A stretch of 63,048 nucleotides of DNA from Nemertoderma westbladi (GCA_032718475.1 JAUCBJ010000449.1:1-63048); one strand, 5' to 3'. Shown: positions 12,616-22,516, numbered from the stretch's first letter. Program-made: numbers and translations. Notes: generated by a model from the sequence alone, not told the origin.

Positions 12616-12762
12616 AGTTAGAGGTGGGAAGGCAGAAGTTAGAGTTGTGAGGGGATCAGTTAGAGGTGGGAGGGGAAAAGGTAGAGGTGCAAGGGGAGCA
12701 GTTGGAGGGGCGAGAGGAGTAGTTAGGGGTGCGAGAGCAGTAGTTAGAGATGCGAGAGGAGA
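12616..12762. repeat. Seven 21-bp tandem repeats leading into the 42-bp array
   Basis: Seven consecutive degenerate 21-mers, each starting AGTTAGAGGTG or a close variant. On the minus strand they read as a heptapeptide pattern like PLTTPLA. The period is exactly half that of the adjoining 42-bp array, and both are purine-rich on the + strand, so the 42-mer probably arose from a dimer of this unit. Confidence 0.75.
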
Positions 12763-14742
12763 AGCGAGTGGAGACGGAGTGGGAAGTATGGGAGGATCTG
12801 AGGAGGGTGTGGGAGACTGTGTTGGAAGTAGAGTTAGAGGAGGTTCTGTGGAGGTTGTACAGAGATGTACGGAGGGAAGTACAGGATGATCTGTGGACGG
12901 TATGGAAGACGGAGTGGGAAGTACAGAAGGTTCTGTGGAGGGTGTGGGAGACGGAGTGGGAAGTACAGGAGGATCTGTGGAGGGTGTTGGAAGTACAGGA
13001 GGTTCTCTGGACGGTGTGGGAAGTACAGGATGATCTGTGGATGGTGTGGGAGACGGAGTGGGAAGTGCAGGAGGTTCTGTGGACGGTGTGGGAGACGGTG
13101 TTGGGAGTACAGGATGATCTGTGGATGGTGTGGGAGACGGAGTGGGAAGTGCAGGAGGTTCTGTGGACGGTGTGGGAGACGGAGTGGGAAGTACAGAAGG
13201 TTCTGTGGACGGTATGGAAGACGCAGTGGGAAGTACAGAAGGTTCTGTGGAGGGTGTTGGAGACGGTGTTGGAAGTACAGGATGATATGTGGATGGTGTG
13301 GGAGACTGAGTGGGAAGTACATGAGGTTCTGTGGACGGTGTGGGAGACGGTGTTGGGAGTACAGAAGGTTCTGTGGAGGGTGTGGGAGACGGTGTTGGAA
13401 GTACAGGAGGTTCTCTGGACGGTGTGGGAGACGGTGTTGGAAGTACAGGAGGTTCTGTGGACGGTGTGGGAGACGGTGTTGGAAGTACAAAGGTTCTGTG
13501 GAGGGTGTGGGAGACGGTGTTGGAAGTACAGGAGGTTCTCTGGACGGTGTGGGAGACGGTGTTGGAATTACAGGGGGTTCTCTGGGGGGTGTGGGAGACG
13601 GAGTTAGATGTACAGGAGGTTCTGTGGAGGGTGTGGGAGACGGAGTAGGAAGTACAGGAGGTTCTGTAGAGGGTGTGGGAGACGGTGTTGGAAGTACAGC
13701 AGGTTCTGTGGAGGGTGTGGGAGACGGTGTTGGAAGTACAGGGGGTTCTCTGCAGGGTGTGGGAGACGGAGTTGGATGTCCAGGAGGTTCTGTGGAGGGT
13801 GTGGGAGACGGAGTAGGAAGTACAGGAGGTTCTGTGGAGGGTGTGGGAGACAGTGTTGGAAGTACAGCAGGTTCTGTGGAGGGTGTGGGAGACGGTGTTG
13901 GAAGTACAGCAGGTTCTGTGGAGGGTGTGGGAGACGGTGTTGGAAGTACAGGGGGTTCTCTGGAGGGTGTGGGAGACGGAGTTAGATGTACAGGAGGTTC
14001 TGTGGAGGGTGTGGGAGACGGAGTAGGAAGTACAGGAGGTTCTGTGGAGGGTGTGGGAGACGGTGTTGGAAGTACAGCAGGTTCTATGGAGGGTGTGGGA
14101 GACGGAGTGGGAAGTACAGGAGGATCTGTGGAGGGTGTGGGAGACGGTGTTGGAAGTACAGCAGGTTCTGTGGAGAGTGTGGGAGACGGTGTTGGAAGTA
14201 CAGGGTGTTCTCTGGAGGGTGTGGGAGACGGAGTTGGATGTCCAGGAGGTTCTGTGGACGGTGTGGAAGACGGTGTTGGGAGTACAGGATGATCTGTGGA
14301 TGGTGTGGGAGACGGAGTGAGAAGTACATGAGGATCTGTGGAGGGTGTGGGAGACGGATTGTGAAGTACAGGAGGTTCTGTGGACGGTGTGGAAGACGGT
14401 GTTGGAAGTACAGGATGTTCTGTGGATGGTGTGGGAGACGGAGTGGGAAGTACAGGAGGTTTTGTGGATGGTGTGGGAGATGGTGTTGGAAGTACAGGAT
14501 GATATGTGGATGGTGTGGGAGACAGAGTGGGAAGTACAGGAGGTTATGTGAAGGGTGTGGGAGATGGAGTGGGAAGTACACGGGGATATGTGGACTTGTG
14601 TAGGGTGTGGGAGACGGAGTGGGAAGTACAGGAGGATCTGTGGAGGGTGTTTGAGGGAGTGGGAAGTACAGGAGGACATGTGCACTTATGGAGGATGTTG
14701 GCAACTCAGTGGGAGGTATGGAAGGTTCTGTGGAGGGTAAGG
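12763..14742. repeat. 42-bp GC-rich minisatellite array
   Basis: About 46 units of 42 bp built around GGTGTGGGAGACGG, GTTGGAAGTACAGG and a GGTTCTGTGGA-type segment, with shorter variants. Because 42 is a multiple of 3, every frame gives a 14-residue periodic peptide. The minus strand in one frame gives [14 protein letters not shown], a Pro/Thr/Ser mucin-like pattern, open with a one-base deletion at about 13490 from 14685 down to 12553. The plus frames give [14 protein letters not shown] and [14 protein letters not shown]. Small indels switch the minus frame along the array, and the same peptide pattern also reappears in a different frame near 14640. Coding is possible but not supported. Confidence 0.9.
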
Positions 14743-14764
14743 ATGCAACTGATGAATAATTTAC

Positions 14765-14825
14765 AGGACCTAAAGGTCCTAACTTCTTTTTGTCGTCAAA
14801 AATTGATTTAGGGCCTTTAGGTTCT
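14765..14825. other. Fold-back hairpin at the edge of the 42-bp array
   Basis: AGGACCTAAAGGTCCTA (14765-14781) and TAGGGCCTTTAGGTTCT (14809-14825) are inverted arms pairing at 15 of 17 positions; as + strand RNA the other two would be G-U pairs. A smaller stem, TTTTTG/CAAAAA around TCGT, lies inside the loop. The left arm itself contains AGGACCT-AA-AGGTCCT. The size is compatible with a small structured RNA or a fold-back element remnant, but there is no evidence of expression. Confidence 0.5.
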
Positions 14826-15757
14826 TAAGCGACGAAATATAGGCAAGTTACATTGTTCAAATGTTTTAATAAACTTTTTTATCATTTTTCCTGAAATGAG
14901 GACCATAACGATTTATTATGATTGTTTATATTTTCAAATAAGGTTTATTTGGAGGTATTACTGGGATGAGGTATGGCTCCCACTCGGAGACGACATATCT
15001 CAGTGTAATTACAACTGGTGTTACATGGTATCGGAAATCACTATTCAAGAGCTCTGATTGGCTGATATCGGGTGTTACATTGTGGGACATGTGTTACAGG
15101 AATGGACATCTGTTTTTCTCAATTATTTGTTACCATTTATATGTTCGGGGCTATTGGGAAATTAACACCATTGAATTCAGCGCATCGTGGGCTTTCTGGT
15201 GATATATAATATTACATACTTTGGGAAACTTTATTTTTTACAAAAAAAAAGGATTTTATTTGGCCACTTTTTGCGAATTTGAGCCACCTTAGTATTTTGC
15301 TAATATCTAAGGCAATTTTTGTAAAAATTAAAACGGTTTTCAGATTCGGAATTAGATGAAGGCGGTTCTAATGATATCCAGATTACATTTCAAAGACGAC
15401 AAATAAGTGGCACAATATTTCCAAATAGACGATTTTGAATGGCTTGTTGTATCGAAATAGCTCAGCAATTGAAAAATCCGGGTCTGCCAGCAGTACGAAA
15501 ATTTGTTGAACTGTCATCATACAAAATTTCGTGCATATGATTGAAATTTAAAAAAAAATGGGGGGGGGGGGGGGTGGGGGGGCTCCGACACCCTAAAAAT
15601 GGTTGTTGTATTAAGGGAGATTGTGTATGTAGTGCAGATGCGCATTGGATTCTATGTAATTAATTTTCCTGTAATTTTTTTAATAACTCATAAAAACTTC
15701 ATAATCATTGTATAATATGGTCCAATTGAAATTTAAATTATAGTTGAAGGTTTAGTG
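14826..15757 (-). other. 3' flank/UTR of the TIR-SAM gene
   Basis: AT-rich sequence without a gene. Reading the minus strand down from the stop codon at 15758, AATAAA signals occur at 15260-15255 and 15235-15230, about 500 nt past the stop, and could end the transcript. The segment also holds an inverted copy of the GTCCCA/GTAACAC motif at 15081-15100 and a poly-G tract. Confidence 0.45.
15560..15582 (+). repeat. Poly-G homopolymer tract
   Basis: Fifteen G, one T, then seven G, directly after an A-rich run. It is a strong G-quadruplex candidate and a spot where the sequenced length is likely to be unreliable. Confidence 0.9.
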
Positions 15758-18700
15758 TTAACATAACTTGCGAATGTTTTCTTTGACAAGCCGTTGTATT
15801 TCTGCCAATAACTTTGGGAAGTACAATGTGAATAGTTTTCTGTTCGAGAGATCAATTGCTTTATAGTTCCTTAGTAGCCGCTTGCTTACTGTTGATCCGT
15901 CTGGGGGCCACTGCATATATTCCAACATGACGGGCACTACAGCGGTATCCGTGGCAACCGCTGTTTGTAGATCGTGTGTACAATTACCCGACACCATGTA
16001 TTTGTTCGTTACGCAACACAAGAGAACACTTGCCTTGTTTATGTTCTCGTATATAAGTCCATCGAGAGTTTTTCCACGCATTGCGGCCATCTTCTCGGGT
16101 CGAAGTATGCCGCCGTTGGAGAGAGCCGCCCAACACGAGAACCCGTGATCAGTAAGAATTCCAGCTAATTCCTCTGCTATCGCTTGTGAGTCCCAATGGT
16201 AACTAACGACAATGTCCACCCCTGTGTGTATGGTACCAGTATAATCTCTGCCTTCCTCTGTCCCTTTTATATCCTTCAGACTCGTTATTTTTTTCTCCAT
16301 ATCATGCATGTAGGTTTGATCTATCTTCACTCCTGGCAGCAAACTGGTTGGTGTCATCTGGTAGACCAGCACCGAAACGGCCTCAGCCTGGGATTCCTTC
16401 TCAAAATCTATTGTCGGTTGTCCCCCTAGCACTGATCTCAGAAGTGGACTCATGCTGGGCCATACATGGTGAATCAAGGCAATCGCTATTGGTTTATTTA
16501 GTGAACATGCTAACAGTATCTCTAGATACACTAACTGTGATTGGACGGCATCTTTAGTTAGCATAACAACTACAGAAGAAGCGCCTGCTATTCGCGCACT
16601 GTTTATGAAGAGAAATTCTTCTCTCGATTCACCCAAGTTCTTGTTGTCATGACTTTCCACGGTTATTTTTCGTTTTGTGAGTTCCTCTTTCATAATTTGA
16701 GCGTGTCTCACATCCGGCGGATGGTATATGACGTACGCAGTGTGCGGCTGTACTCGTATCTGTTTACAGCGGTTCAACCACGCCGATTCCAAGCTTGCTT
16801 CTCGATCCAAACACTGTTGAACACTCCGAGTAATTCTATCCCTAACCACAGTTTTATCAACACCGAAGTAGTACTGTAGATCGGTATCCGTCATACGAAC
16901 CACCAAGTATCCATCGATTAACTTCTCCGCTATTCTCATTCGTATGTACTCCTTGATACCGAGCGCACGCAACCAGCCTTGCACCTCCAGTCGGTTCCAT
17001 TGTTGGATCGGTTTGTGACGAAATCCTTCTGAGTGGTCTAGAGGCCCCGGTGTTTCCGGGGCCACAACTAATTTTGTGGTACTAAATTTTTCTAAGCGAT
17101 GAAGCAAACTGCCCACTACAACTGAGGCCTTCTCCACGACCGATCTTGATCTCAGAGGATCTTCTGACACATTGACTACGTGCGATTTACTCTTAATAAA
17201 TTCATTGTAGTCCTCGGGTATGTCACACTCCTCCATGATGACCACGTATACGCGGATAGACTTGGGATTCTTCCAATGGCGTTCTAGACAAACCCTCCCT
17301 TCTGTTGACGAGGCTACCGATTTGAAATATCCCGGGGATAGGAATAGGATTGCCGCTCGACATTTTTCTACGGCTTCCATGCGTAGGATATATAACAACG
17401 ACGACTCTAGACACTGCTCATCTCGATCAAACCAAATATCTCGCCCCAAGTTATTCTCCTTAAACTCTCTGGTTACTTCACGAATTAAGTAACGGGATGT
17501 AAATTTAGCATCCGGATCGTAAGATATGAATATGTTTTTCTTTTTAGTTTTTTTAGATCGACTATCTGAGTTGTTAATACTCTTATTTTCTGTTACTTCT
17601 GTACCTGTTGTAGGTTTCTCACTCAATGTTGTTTCAGTGACCGCAGATTCGACAACTTCTTTCTTCTTTTCATCGTTGCGTTCTTCACTAATATCACTTA
17701 CTGAAGCAACTTCTCCTGTGATGTAAAAAATGAACATAAAATATTTTAAGTTTGTAATGTACATAGTCATCAACGTTCATAGCGTATTCCCCTTATTTTC
17801 CACTACTATACGCTATTTTTACAGACTAAGATCAGTATCAATCTACATACTACATCAGAATCCATCATCACTAGCAACCACTGTCAATCATCGAACAATA
17901 TATATATTGTATGTACCAATAATTAATAACAATATTCAAATTCGTTATCTTTGGATTATATTGATGTTCCCCATCGACAATTCTAATTCATATACACCGT
18001 GAGTACGGGTCTACGGGTGAGTAAAATGCTTCCGAGGTAACTCACCTCCCCTTGTTTCCAAGGTTACTTACCTCCCCTTGTTTCTACTTGTTTCCAAGGT
18101 AACTTACCTCCCCTTGTTTCTTCCTTGTTTCCAAGGTTACTTACCTCCCCTTGTCTCTTCCTTGTTTCCAAAGTTACTTACCTCCCTTTGTGTCTTCCTT
18201 GTTTCCAAGGTTACTTACCTCCCCTTGTCTCTTCCTTGTTTCCAAGGTAACTTACCTCCCTTTGTGTCTTCCTTGTTTCCAAGGTAACTCACCTCCCCTT
18301 GTTTCCAAGGTTACTTACCTCCCCTTGTTTCTACTTGTTTCCAAGGTAACTTACCTCCCCTTGTTTCTTCCTTGTTTCCAAGGTTACTTACCTCCCCTTG
18401 TCTCTTCCTTGTTTCCAAAGTTACTTACCTCCCTTTGTGTCTTCCTTGTTTCCAAAGTTACTTACCTCCCTTTGTGTCTTCCTTGTTTCCAAAGTTACTT
18501 ACCTCCCTTTGTGTCTTCCTTGTTTCCAAGGTAACTTACCTCCCCTTGTTTCTTCCTTGTTTCCAAGGTTACTTACCTCCCCTTGTCTCTTCCTTGTTTC
18601 CAAAGTTACTTACCTCCCCTTGTTTCCAAGGTTACTTGCCTCCCCTTGTTTCTACTTGTTTCCAAGGTAACTTACCTCCCCTTGTTTCTTCCTTGTTTCC

Positions 18701-19207
18701 AAGGTAACTTACCTCCCCTTGTTTCTTCCTTGTTTCCAAGGTAACTTACCTCCCCTTGTTTCTTCCTTGTTTCCAAGGTTACTTACCTCCCCTTGTCTCT
18801 TCCTTGTTTCCAAAGTTACTTACCTCCCCTTGTTTCTTCCTTGTTTCCAAAGTTACTTACCTCCCCTTGTTTCTTCCTTGTTTCCAAAGCTACTTACCTC
18901 CCTTTGTGTCTTCCTTGTTTCCATTAATAACATCAATGACATTATTTTTGTTCTCACTTTGGATCTCACTATTTTCTTCTTTAGTACCGGATTCACGTTC
19001 ATTGGTTTCATTAACTTTCTTATCCGCTGTGTTTGAGTTATTGTCTTCATCCAGATTTCCCTTCTCAATTTCATCATCTGCGTTTATCTCAATAACATCT
19101 GCTGATGCTGTTTGTTCGTCATCTTCGTTATTTTGGATCGAATCAATTTGTTCAACTTCATTAAATTCCTTCTCATCATGAACATTTGATAGACTAGATT
19201 CGCTCAT
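15758..19207 (-). CDS. TIR-SAM-TIR-TIR protein, two coding exons
   Basis: Join of 19207-18898 (103 codons plus one base) and 17715-15758, a phase 1 intron, giving 755 residues ending TAA. Exon 1 starts MSESSLSNVHDEK and is acidic, Ser/Asn-rich and disordered. Exon 2 opens with a charged linker, then TIR 1 (about 164-284; NIFISYDPDAK, AILFLSPGYF), a SAM domain (about 340-409; WNRLEVQGWLRALGI, YFGVDKTVVRDRI), a divergent TIR 2 (about 430-555; TAYVIYHPPDV, VVVMLTKDAV, NKPIAIAL) and a clear TIR 3 (about 602-729; VDIVVSYHWDSQ, LLCCVTNKYM, VVPVMLEYMQWPP). TIR domains signal in innate immunity or cleave NAD+; SAM domains oligomerise. There is no signal peptide, membrane segment or ARM repeat, so this is a cytosolic protein and not a standard SARM1 (ARM-SAM-SAM-TIR). 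In TIR 3 the site expected for a catalytic Glu reads Asp (SGNCTHDLQTA); TIR 2 has Glu (SQLVYLEILLA). Upstream 5' exons cannot be excluded. Confidence 0.8.
17716..17737 (-). promoter_or_regulatory. 3' splice site of the TIR-SAM gene
   Basis: On the minus strand the intron ends with TTCATTTTTTACATCACAG, a T-rich tract and CAG, followed by GAGAAGTTGC. Using this AG makes G/GA = Gly at the junction and reads into EVASVSDISEER in frame. Without splicing, the frame to the left continues into an unlikely hydrophobic leader (MMTMYITNLKYF) that is intron. Confidence 0.75.
18032..18930 (-). repeat. 37-bp minisatellite made of duplicated 5' splice sites
   Basis: Twenty-five tandem units, mostly 37 bp. 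In gene orientation each reads as the last exon bases (AAACAAGGGGAG or ACACAAAGGGAG), then GTAAGT, then TACCTTGGAAACAAGGAAG or a close variant. By count, 22 units have GGTAAG, two have GGTGAG (first and eighth from the left) and one has GGCAAG near 18637. The final unit on the right overlaps coding exon 1 and encodes its C-terminal GNKEDTKG, so the array is an expansion of the exon-intron boundary into the intron. The intron between the array and the acceptor (17738-18031) is plain AT-rich sequence. Confidence 0.92.
18892..18900 (-). promoter_or_regulatory. 5' splice site of exon 1, outermost unit of a donor array
   Basis: On the minus strand the exon ends AAAGGGAG and the intron begins GTAAGT (G at 18897), a full match to the consensus. 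The exon is 310 nt to this point, leaving phase 1, which fits the acceptor at 17716. Reading through it gives GGT AAG TAG, an immediate stop. This donor is the first of 25 similar sites spaced by about 37 bp. Confidence 0.8.
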
Positions 19208-19504
19208 GTTCTTCTATTTACAAACACCCCTAGTGGTTGTTATTATTTCTGGTGTTGATTAATAACTAGATACACAACATAATTAATATCCCAAGATCAT
19301 CGCAACTGATTCAAAATTTGAATTGTAAATTCTTTGAAATGTTTTCGGAAGTTGCGCAATAACATACAAACGATTACTCTCAGTATAATATTTTCGCAGG
19401 ATCCAAAAAGTGTAATACTTTCATCAAACCTAAATTCAATCCAGTTAATTAGCGATATTGTTCCATATTCCCCCAGGAGGGGAGGGGGTCTTTCTTGAAA
19501 CGGT
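19208..19504 (-). other. Upstream region of the TIR-SAM gene
   Basis: AT-rich sequence before the ATG at 19207. It probably contains the 5' UTR and perhaps the promoter. I see no clear TATA box and no strong splice acceptor. A C/T-rich block in minus orientation (19471-19495) is the only compositional feature. Confidence 0.35.
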
Positions 19505-20063
19505 TGTAAATCCTAAACCACTCACAAAACTTAGTCTACAGTAACATGTAAATCCTAAACCACTCACAACTTAGTCTACAGTAACATGTAAGTAAATCCT
19601 AAACCACTCACAAAACTTAGTCTACAGTAACATGTAAATCCTAAACCACTCACAAAACTTAGTCAACAGTAACATGTAAATCCTAAACCACTCACAAAAC
19701 TTAGTCTACAGTAACATGTAAATCCTAAACCACTCACAAAACTTAGTCTACAGTAACATGTAAATCCTAAACCACTCACAAAACTCAGGTCTACAGTAAC
19801 ATGTAAATCCTAAACCACTCACAAAACTTAGTCTACAGTAACATGTAAATCCTAAACCACTCACAAAACTTAGTCTACAGTAACATGTAAATCCTAAACC
19901 ACTCACAAAACTCAGGTCTACAGTAACATGTAAATCCTAAACCACTCACAAAACTTAGTCTACAGTAACATGTAAATCCTAAACCACTCACAAAACTTAG
20001 TCTACAGTAACATGTAAATCCTAAACCACTCACAAAACTCAGGTCTACAGTAACATGTAAATC
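19505..20063. repeat. 42-bp minisatellite with a 127-bp higher-order period
   Basis: Thirteen units of GTAAATCCTAAACCACTCAC followed by AAAACTTAGTCTACAGTAACAT (42 bp). A 43-bp variant with CTCAGG replacing CTTAG occurs at 19784, 19911 and 20038, exactly 127 bp apart, so the right half is built of three-unit blocks. The second unit is shortened and the third follows a four-base insertion. On the minus strand each unit contains TTTTGTGAGTGG, again a donor-like GTGAGT in the orientation of the neighbouring gene. Confidence 0.93.
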
Positions 20064-20607
20064 GCATTGATATTGAATTTGTAATATATATAATATATTT
20101 TGTCCAAGTTTTGCTTTAGATCAGTTTGCAGTGTATTATTTATCATAGTTACCTTTATTCTTTTCTCTATGAATATTTGAATAGTAATGCGATATATTAT
20201 TAGAGCCAACTAAATTCATTCGGCCCCATTGAGTCTGTATCGTAGTACCCGCTTATTCTGGGTTCAAGCTATGTTATCTTTTTGGTTAACTGTTTATTGT
20301 TTGATTGACCTTAAGCCACAGGCTATCGAATTATTCTATATTAAATCCACATTTTTGGCAAATATTCTCCTAATTATGTCCCGGAGTTAAGTATAAAGAA
20401 TGCCATGTAGTTGTTATCCAATACAAGAATCCGGAGGGGCCACTTAGTAATAAATAGGATTGGAAGAAATTGATTAGCTACTATGAGACGTTGATCTGTA
20501 AAGCCTCGGTTCGATCCCCTGCGACTCAATTTCTTATTATTGCCCCTTTCTGCAGTAATTGAGCCCATTAATTACTAAAATATCTCGCCTATACTGTAAG
20601 CCTACTC
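20064..20607. other. Unique AT-rich intergenic segment
   Basis: No protein gene is visible. The only structured signal is a short tRNA-like stretch at 20470-20530, listed separately. Confidence 0.4.
20470..20530 (+). other. tRNA-like fragment with a B box, possible SINE or tRNA relic
   Basis: GGTTCGATCCC at 20508-20518 is an exact RNA polymerase III B-box match. TTAGCTACTATGAGACG lies about 30 nt upstream, and GATCTGTAAAG resembles an anticodon-arm region. The T stem pairs poorly and no intact acceptor stem can be drawn, so this is not a functional tRNA gene. A decayed tRNA-derived SINE head is the simplest reading. Confidence 0.3.
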
Positions 20608-20610
20608 TTA

Positions 20611-20995
20611 GGCCCGTGCTCCACTGGTAAGTCATATGTCATAAGTCGAAATAAATTATGGAACATGTGGTTTCAAATCGAGCGTCTCTACTGGTATGTC
20701 ATAAGTCGTTTGTTACGACACATGAGTCGAAAGTGATTATGTCCCATGTTCCATTTTTGACATATGACCCTGACCCATGCGTTCTTTCTGGCAAGAGGCA
20801 TGTGATTGGTTACTTTGGGTAGCAGTAAGCAATTAAATGTTCAAGTCAAGTGTTCCATTAAATGTGAGACGCATCTTATTTTTTAAGACTTTACCAGTGG
20901 AGAACGGGAGCTATACTTTTGACATACGGACTCAGACAAAATCTGAAAACGATTTATGACATACGACACATGTGTTGTCAGTTGGAGCACGGACC
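20611..20995. mobile_element. 385-bp MITE, PIF/Harbinger-like
   Basis: Imperfect terminal inverted repeats: the left end GGCCCGTGCTCCACTGG against the reversed right end GGTCCGTGCTCCAACTGA. TTA lies immediately outside both ends (20608-20610 and 20996-20998), a 3-bp target duplication typical of PIF/Harbinger elements. The interior is non-coding and rich in inverted ATGACATA/TATGTCAT words. A non-autonomous element moved by a transposase elsewhere is the likely explanation. Confidence 0.75.
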
Positions 20996-20998
20996 TTA

Positions 20999-21781
20999 AT
21001 ATTTTATATTCACGCCGAATTTTGTAAGTATTTTATTAAATTTCAGTTTTTTTTTTATGATTTAGTTGGATTGGGCTTGGATTTGAGATTGGAATATTAT
21101 TACCAACGGTACTGGGCCTACTAATTGAGCTAGAGTAACATTATACTGTAGGCCTATATCATTTAAAATTAAACCATAACAAGTATAGACACATAATATA
21201 ATTATGTTGATTGCCCATAAATCTGAACTCTGGTAAATACACATTACACTGAAACGAATTCAATAAGAACATAAACCTTCAGGATTGTTATAAGGACCTG
21301 CTCTGGCGACTTGCAGCGTTGTACTGTAGCTTATAGGTTATGTCAACTCACCTTTATATTCGTATTTCCCCTCAAGGTAAAGCATTAATGATATATCCCC
21401 CACTTTTGAAAATAACCCATAATTGGATGAGAAATCCTAAAATAAACCATAAAAAGGCCCCACCCCGCACCTGACTTTTATTTTATACTAGAAAAGTTTA
21501 AATAAGTTTTTTAAAAATTTCCGATCGCTCCGCACGCCTTTGCATTATTGTTAGTTATCATTTAGTTTAATTTTATAGTGGGCCTACCATTATAATGAGA
21601 ATAGTTAACACCACCAAAGCCTAAAAAAGGTACTGTAATTAGCTAATTAATCACCAAAGAAAGTTACCAGTTTTCATCAAAATTTTACAAAAGTGCACAC
21701 TTAGGGGTCCGCAGTTGAGAATAACCTCTCGAAATGGTTAAGACGTGTAGTGACTTATAAAAGGGAAACTCTAAACCCCTT
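20999..21781. other. Unique AT-rich segment before the satellite array
   Basis: No gene, RNA or repeat that I can support, apart from a TATA-like word close to the array junction. Confidence 0.4.
21756..21763 (+). promoter_or_regulatory. TATA-like box 26 bp before the first satellite unit
   Basis: TATAAAAG followed by GG, in the last unique sequence before the array starts at 21782. The spacing would suit an RNA polymerase II start near the beginning of unit 1. Inside the array the equivalent place holds GATAAAAAAAC, a weaker A-rich word. Confidence 0.25.
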
Positions 21782-22135
21782 GATGATAGAGGTTGTTTTT
21801 TTACCGCCGCAAGGCGGAAAAGGGCTTTAGCCCTCACTAACTACTATATACACCTCACCCAATACTAAAAATCCGGGAATGTGGAAGAAAGGGGGGTATT
21901 TGGGCGAGTTAGGGTATAAGGGGGCGTTTAGGGGGCAAGCCGACCATCCCAGTAGGTGGATAGACCCCCTATTAACTTTCTAAATTTTGATTTCGAGCGA
22001 ATCCGACCGACGGTTTTCGAGTTGGGCCCAATGGAACGTTTTAGAAATTTGAATTTCCCGCCAAACGCTACAGCCAAACTGGCTATAGATGGAGACTAGC
22101 GGCCAACGGGATCGCGTAGGGGGTATAGATGTTAG

Positions 22136-22516
22136 TCCAGCTCATTCTTTTTTTGGAACGACTCGACCTATAGGGGCCGATCGGTAGCTGATCGAACACG
22201 ATCTTTACGATCTTTGGCGAAATACGTCCGGAAGGAGTGGGAATTTGGGAAAAGTTTGAAAGTAGAAAATGTTCCTCACCCCCGAATTATGCTAGACGGA
22301 CCCGATAAAAATTTGAAAAAAATTAATTCTAGGGGGTCTACGGGGCCAACGAAGCTTTCCGATTGGACGATATTATTTTCGCCTATTACTACGGGAAGGA
22401 ACGGTTTTAAGTTAAAACATGTACAAGAGATATGGTCGGGAAGCGCGAGCTCTATCCAACGGATACGGTCCCGGGATCGTAAATTAAGAAGTTCTCGAGA
22501 TATAGAGGAAAATTAA
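22136..22516 (+). other. Conserved open frame in each satellite unit (doubtful protein)
   Basis: Shown for unit 1; equivalents exist in all 24 units. The frame is open for 126 codons between a TAG at 22133 and TAA at 22514-22516. There is no ATG before the Met of the IMLDGPDKN segment, so a start at the TTG (LAKYDRKEWEF) would be non-standard in an animal. The peptide is basic, with an Arg/Ser-rich end (SIQRKRSRDRKLRSSRDIEE). By eye, differences between copies are mainly amino-acid changing (D/V, R/W, G/E, L/F, L/M, K/I, E/D, D/N, R/T, S/A, S/G), with about two silent changes (CAC/CAT, CGA/AGA). Three copies are broken. It could be an exon fragment or chance openness held by homogenisation. 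Confidence 0.35.

Noticed and set aside
20374-20568. Minus-strand 64-codon frame near the tRNA-like stretch
   Set aside because: Short, low complexity at the ends and overlapping a probable SINE relic.
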